This document shows positions 4,990 to 5,978 of a stretch of DNA of 5,978 nt, in pieces. This stretch comes from Methanoculleus sp. GTDB lineage: Archaea > Halobacteriota > Methanomicrobia > Methanomicrobiales > Methanoculleaceae. Under the pieces are notes generated by a model. The model did no database searches. It saw only the letters and a program-made list of their open reading frames with translations, and was not told the DNA's origin. The stretch's first letter is position 1; each line of letters opens with the position of its first letter. The stretch is from the NCBI GenBank assembly GCA_023230425.1, contig JALNXI010000126.1, positions 1 through 5,978 on the forward strand. The letters run 5' to 3'. The translations under genes and the position numbers were made by a program.

Positions 4990-5978
4990 TCATTTTGTCG
5001 CCATCGCCTGCAAGATCGACATAATCCCCGGTTTTGCCTTCCTCCGGGACCGCGAACCAAACCCGCCCATCCCCATATCCGGAGAACCGTACATCTCGTT
5101 ATTCAACCGTTCGGTGATCTCGTCAAATATCCGCTTGTACGCAATACAGTGAGGATCAACGCCCCGGACCTCGCCGTCCGTGGGCGCTATCGCGTTGTAG
5201 GGGCACCCGCCCCGGCAGTACTTGATATGGGGGCATTCTCCGCACTCGCGGTCGACGTACTCCTTGAACGCGTGCATGAGTTTCCAGGCGTCTGACCGGG
5301 CGAGGTCTTCAGCTGTGGGACGGTCGTAGACGTTGCCCATAACGTACTCCGGCATCCCGATAAAGCGGTAGCAGGGGTATATGCTCCCGTCCGGCCCGAC
5401 GGCGAGGGTGTTTCCCATGCAGTCCACAAACGTGCAGACGGTGCCGTGCCGGGTGAAGATGCACTTGCAGAGGTCATTGATGTTCATGATCTCGATCTTC
5501 CCCAGGTTCTCCAGGTACTTGTCGAGGAGATAGACCAGCAGTTCTCCGTACGCCTCCGGCTCCAGCGCCCACTCTTTCGGGTCCTCGCTCCGGAGAGACG
5601 GCAGCGCCGGGTGCAGTTTGAGGGGGAACCCGTTCTGCAGGAAGAAGTTGAAGATCTCTTCCTTATGTTCCACCGACCGGCAGGTGAACGTGCAGATGAA
5701 CCTGACCTCAAGGCCGTTCTCCGTCGCGATCTCATACCCCCGCATGGTCTTTTCAAAGTAGCCCTTCCCTCTCTGCAGGTCGTTGATCTCCTCGGGGCCG
5801 TCGATGCTGGAGCCGATGGGAATATGGTATTCTGCAAATATCTGGGCCATCTCCGGGGTGAGTCTCCAGAGGTTGCTCTGCAGGGCGAACGTCGGTTTAA
5901 GATGGGCGAGGCCCTCGGAGAGGATGGGGAGCGCCTGCCGGTAAAAATCTGCGCCGGCAAGGAGCGGCTCTCCCCCGT
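4990..5978 (-). CDS. Radical SAM/SPASM enzyme (sulfatase-maturase or peptide-modifying type), N-terminus cut by the window edge
   Basis: The open frame enters at the right edge (first full codon 5976-5974) and gives 328 residues. The CxxxCxxC loop for the catalytic iron-sulfur cluster must lie outside. The first residues are GGEPLL, the radical SAM motif that contacts SAM, followed by LQSNLWRLT and GSSIDGPEEINDLQRGKG, the SIDGP-type strand of SPASM enzymes. The C-terminal SPASM domain is complete: Cys186 with GSIYPC (Cys202), then CGECPHIKYCRGGC (Cys245, 248, 254, 258) and HC (Cys277), enough for two auxiliary 4Fe-4S clusters. A Gly/Met-rich then basic tail (GSPDMGMGGFGSRSRRKAK, about 297-315) follows. 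Relatives modify proteins or ribosomally made peptides in the cytoplasm, for example formylglycine formation in sulfatases or peptide crosslinks. Neither a sulfatase nor a precursor peptide is in the window, so the substrate is unknown. Confidence 0.9.
   Translation of the reverse strand, partial: GGEPLLAGADFYRQALPILSEGLAHLKPTFALQSNLWRLTPEMAQIFAEYHIPIGSSIDGPEEINDLQRGKGYFEKTMRGYEIATENGLEVRFICTFTCRSVEHKEEIFNFFLQNGFPLKLHPALPSLRSEDPKEWALEPEAYGELLVYLLDKYLENLGKIEIMNINDLCKCIFTRHGTVCTFVDCMGNTLAVGPDGSIYPCYRFIGMPEYVMGNVYDRPTAEDLARSDAWKLMHAFKEYVDRECGECPHIKYCRGGCPYNAIAPTDGEVRGVDPHCIAYKRIFDEITERLNNEMYGSPDMGMGGFGSRSRRKAKPGIMSILQAMATK

Noticed and set aside
4770..5060. 96-codon minus-strand frame containing several cysteines, considered as a precursor peptide for the radical SAM enzyme
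   Set aside because: It overlaps the ends of both the radical SAM and DUF998 genes in another frame, has no good start signal, and shows no leader-core pattern. It is best explained as a shadow frame.

Overview
This looks like GC-rich chromosomal DNA of a euryarchaeal methanogen, most likely Methanomicrobiales and plausibly Methanoculleus-like. That placement is an inference. It rests on the 7TM-PAS histidine kinase type, TATA-like boxes with purine-rich BRE-like flanks, and the gene repertoire. No rRNA, tRNA, CRISPR array, transposase or integrase is visible.

Layout from left to right. (1) A minus-strand gene for the circularly permuted GTPase RsgA runs off the left edge (1-817). (2) A short degraded zone at about 938-1340 holds two plus-strand gene fragments. 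The first is the C-terminal quarter of a medium-chain (zinc-type) alcohol dehydrogenase or quinone reductase (938-1216). The second is a small, decayed piece of a SAM-dependent methyltransferase (about 1252-1340). (3) A minus-strand membrane sensor histidine kinase (1326-3125) has a 3' end that overlaps the methyltransferase relic. (4) Across a divergent intergenic region lies an intact plus-strand SAM methyltransferase (3417-4223), of the same family as the relic. (5) Convergent with it is a six-helix DUF998-type membrane protein (4243-4848, minus). (6) Upstream of that, and also on the minus strand, is the C-terminal part of a radical SAM/SPASM enzyme related to sulfatase-maturase and peptide-modifying enzymes (4990 to the right edge).

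The genes do not form one obvious pathway. The kinase has no response regulator beside it, and the methyltransferase and radical SAM substrates cannot be read from the sequence. The most informative structure is the relic zone. The kinase gene sits between an old methyltransferase fragment and an intact methyltransferase gene in the same orientation, and it appears to take its stop codon from the relic. I found no convincing undescribed multi-gene system. The best leads are the duplication scar, the perfect 15-bp palindrome upstream of the DUF998 gene, and the radical SAM enzyme whose partner lies outside the window.
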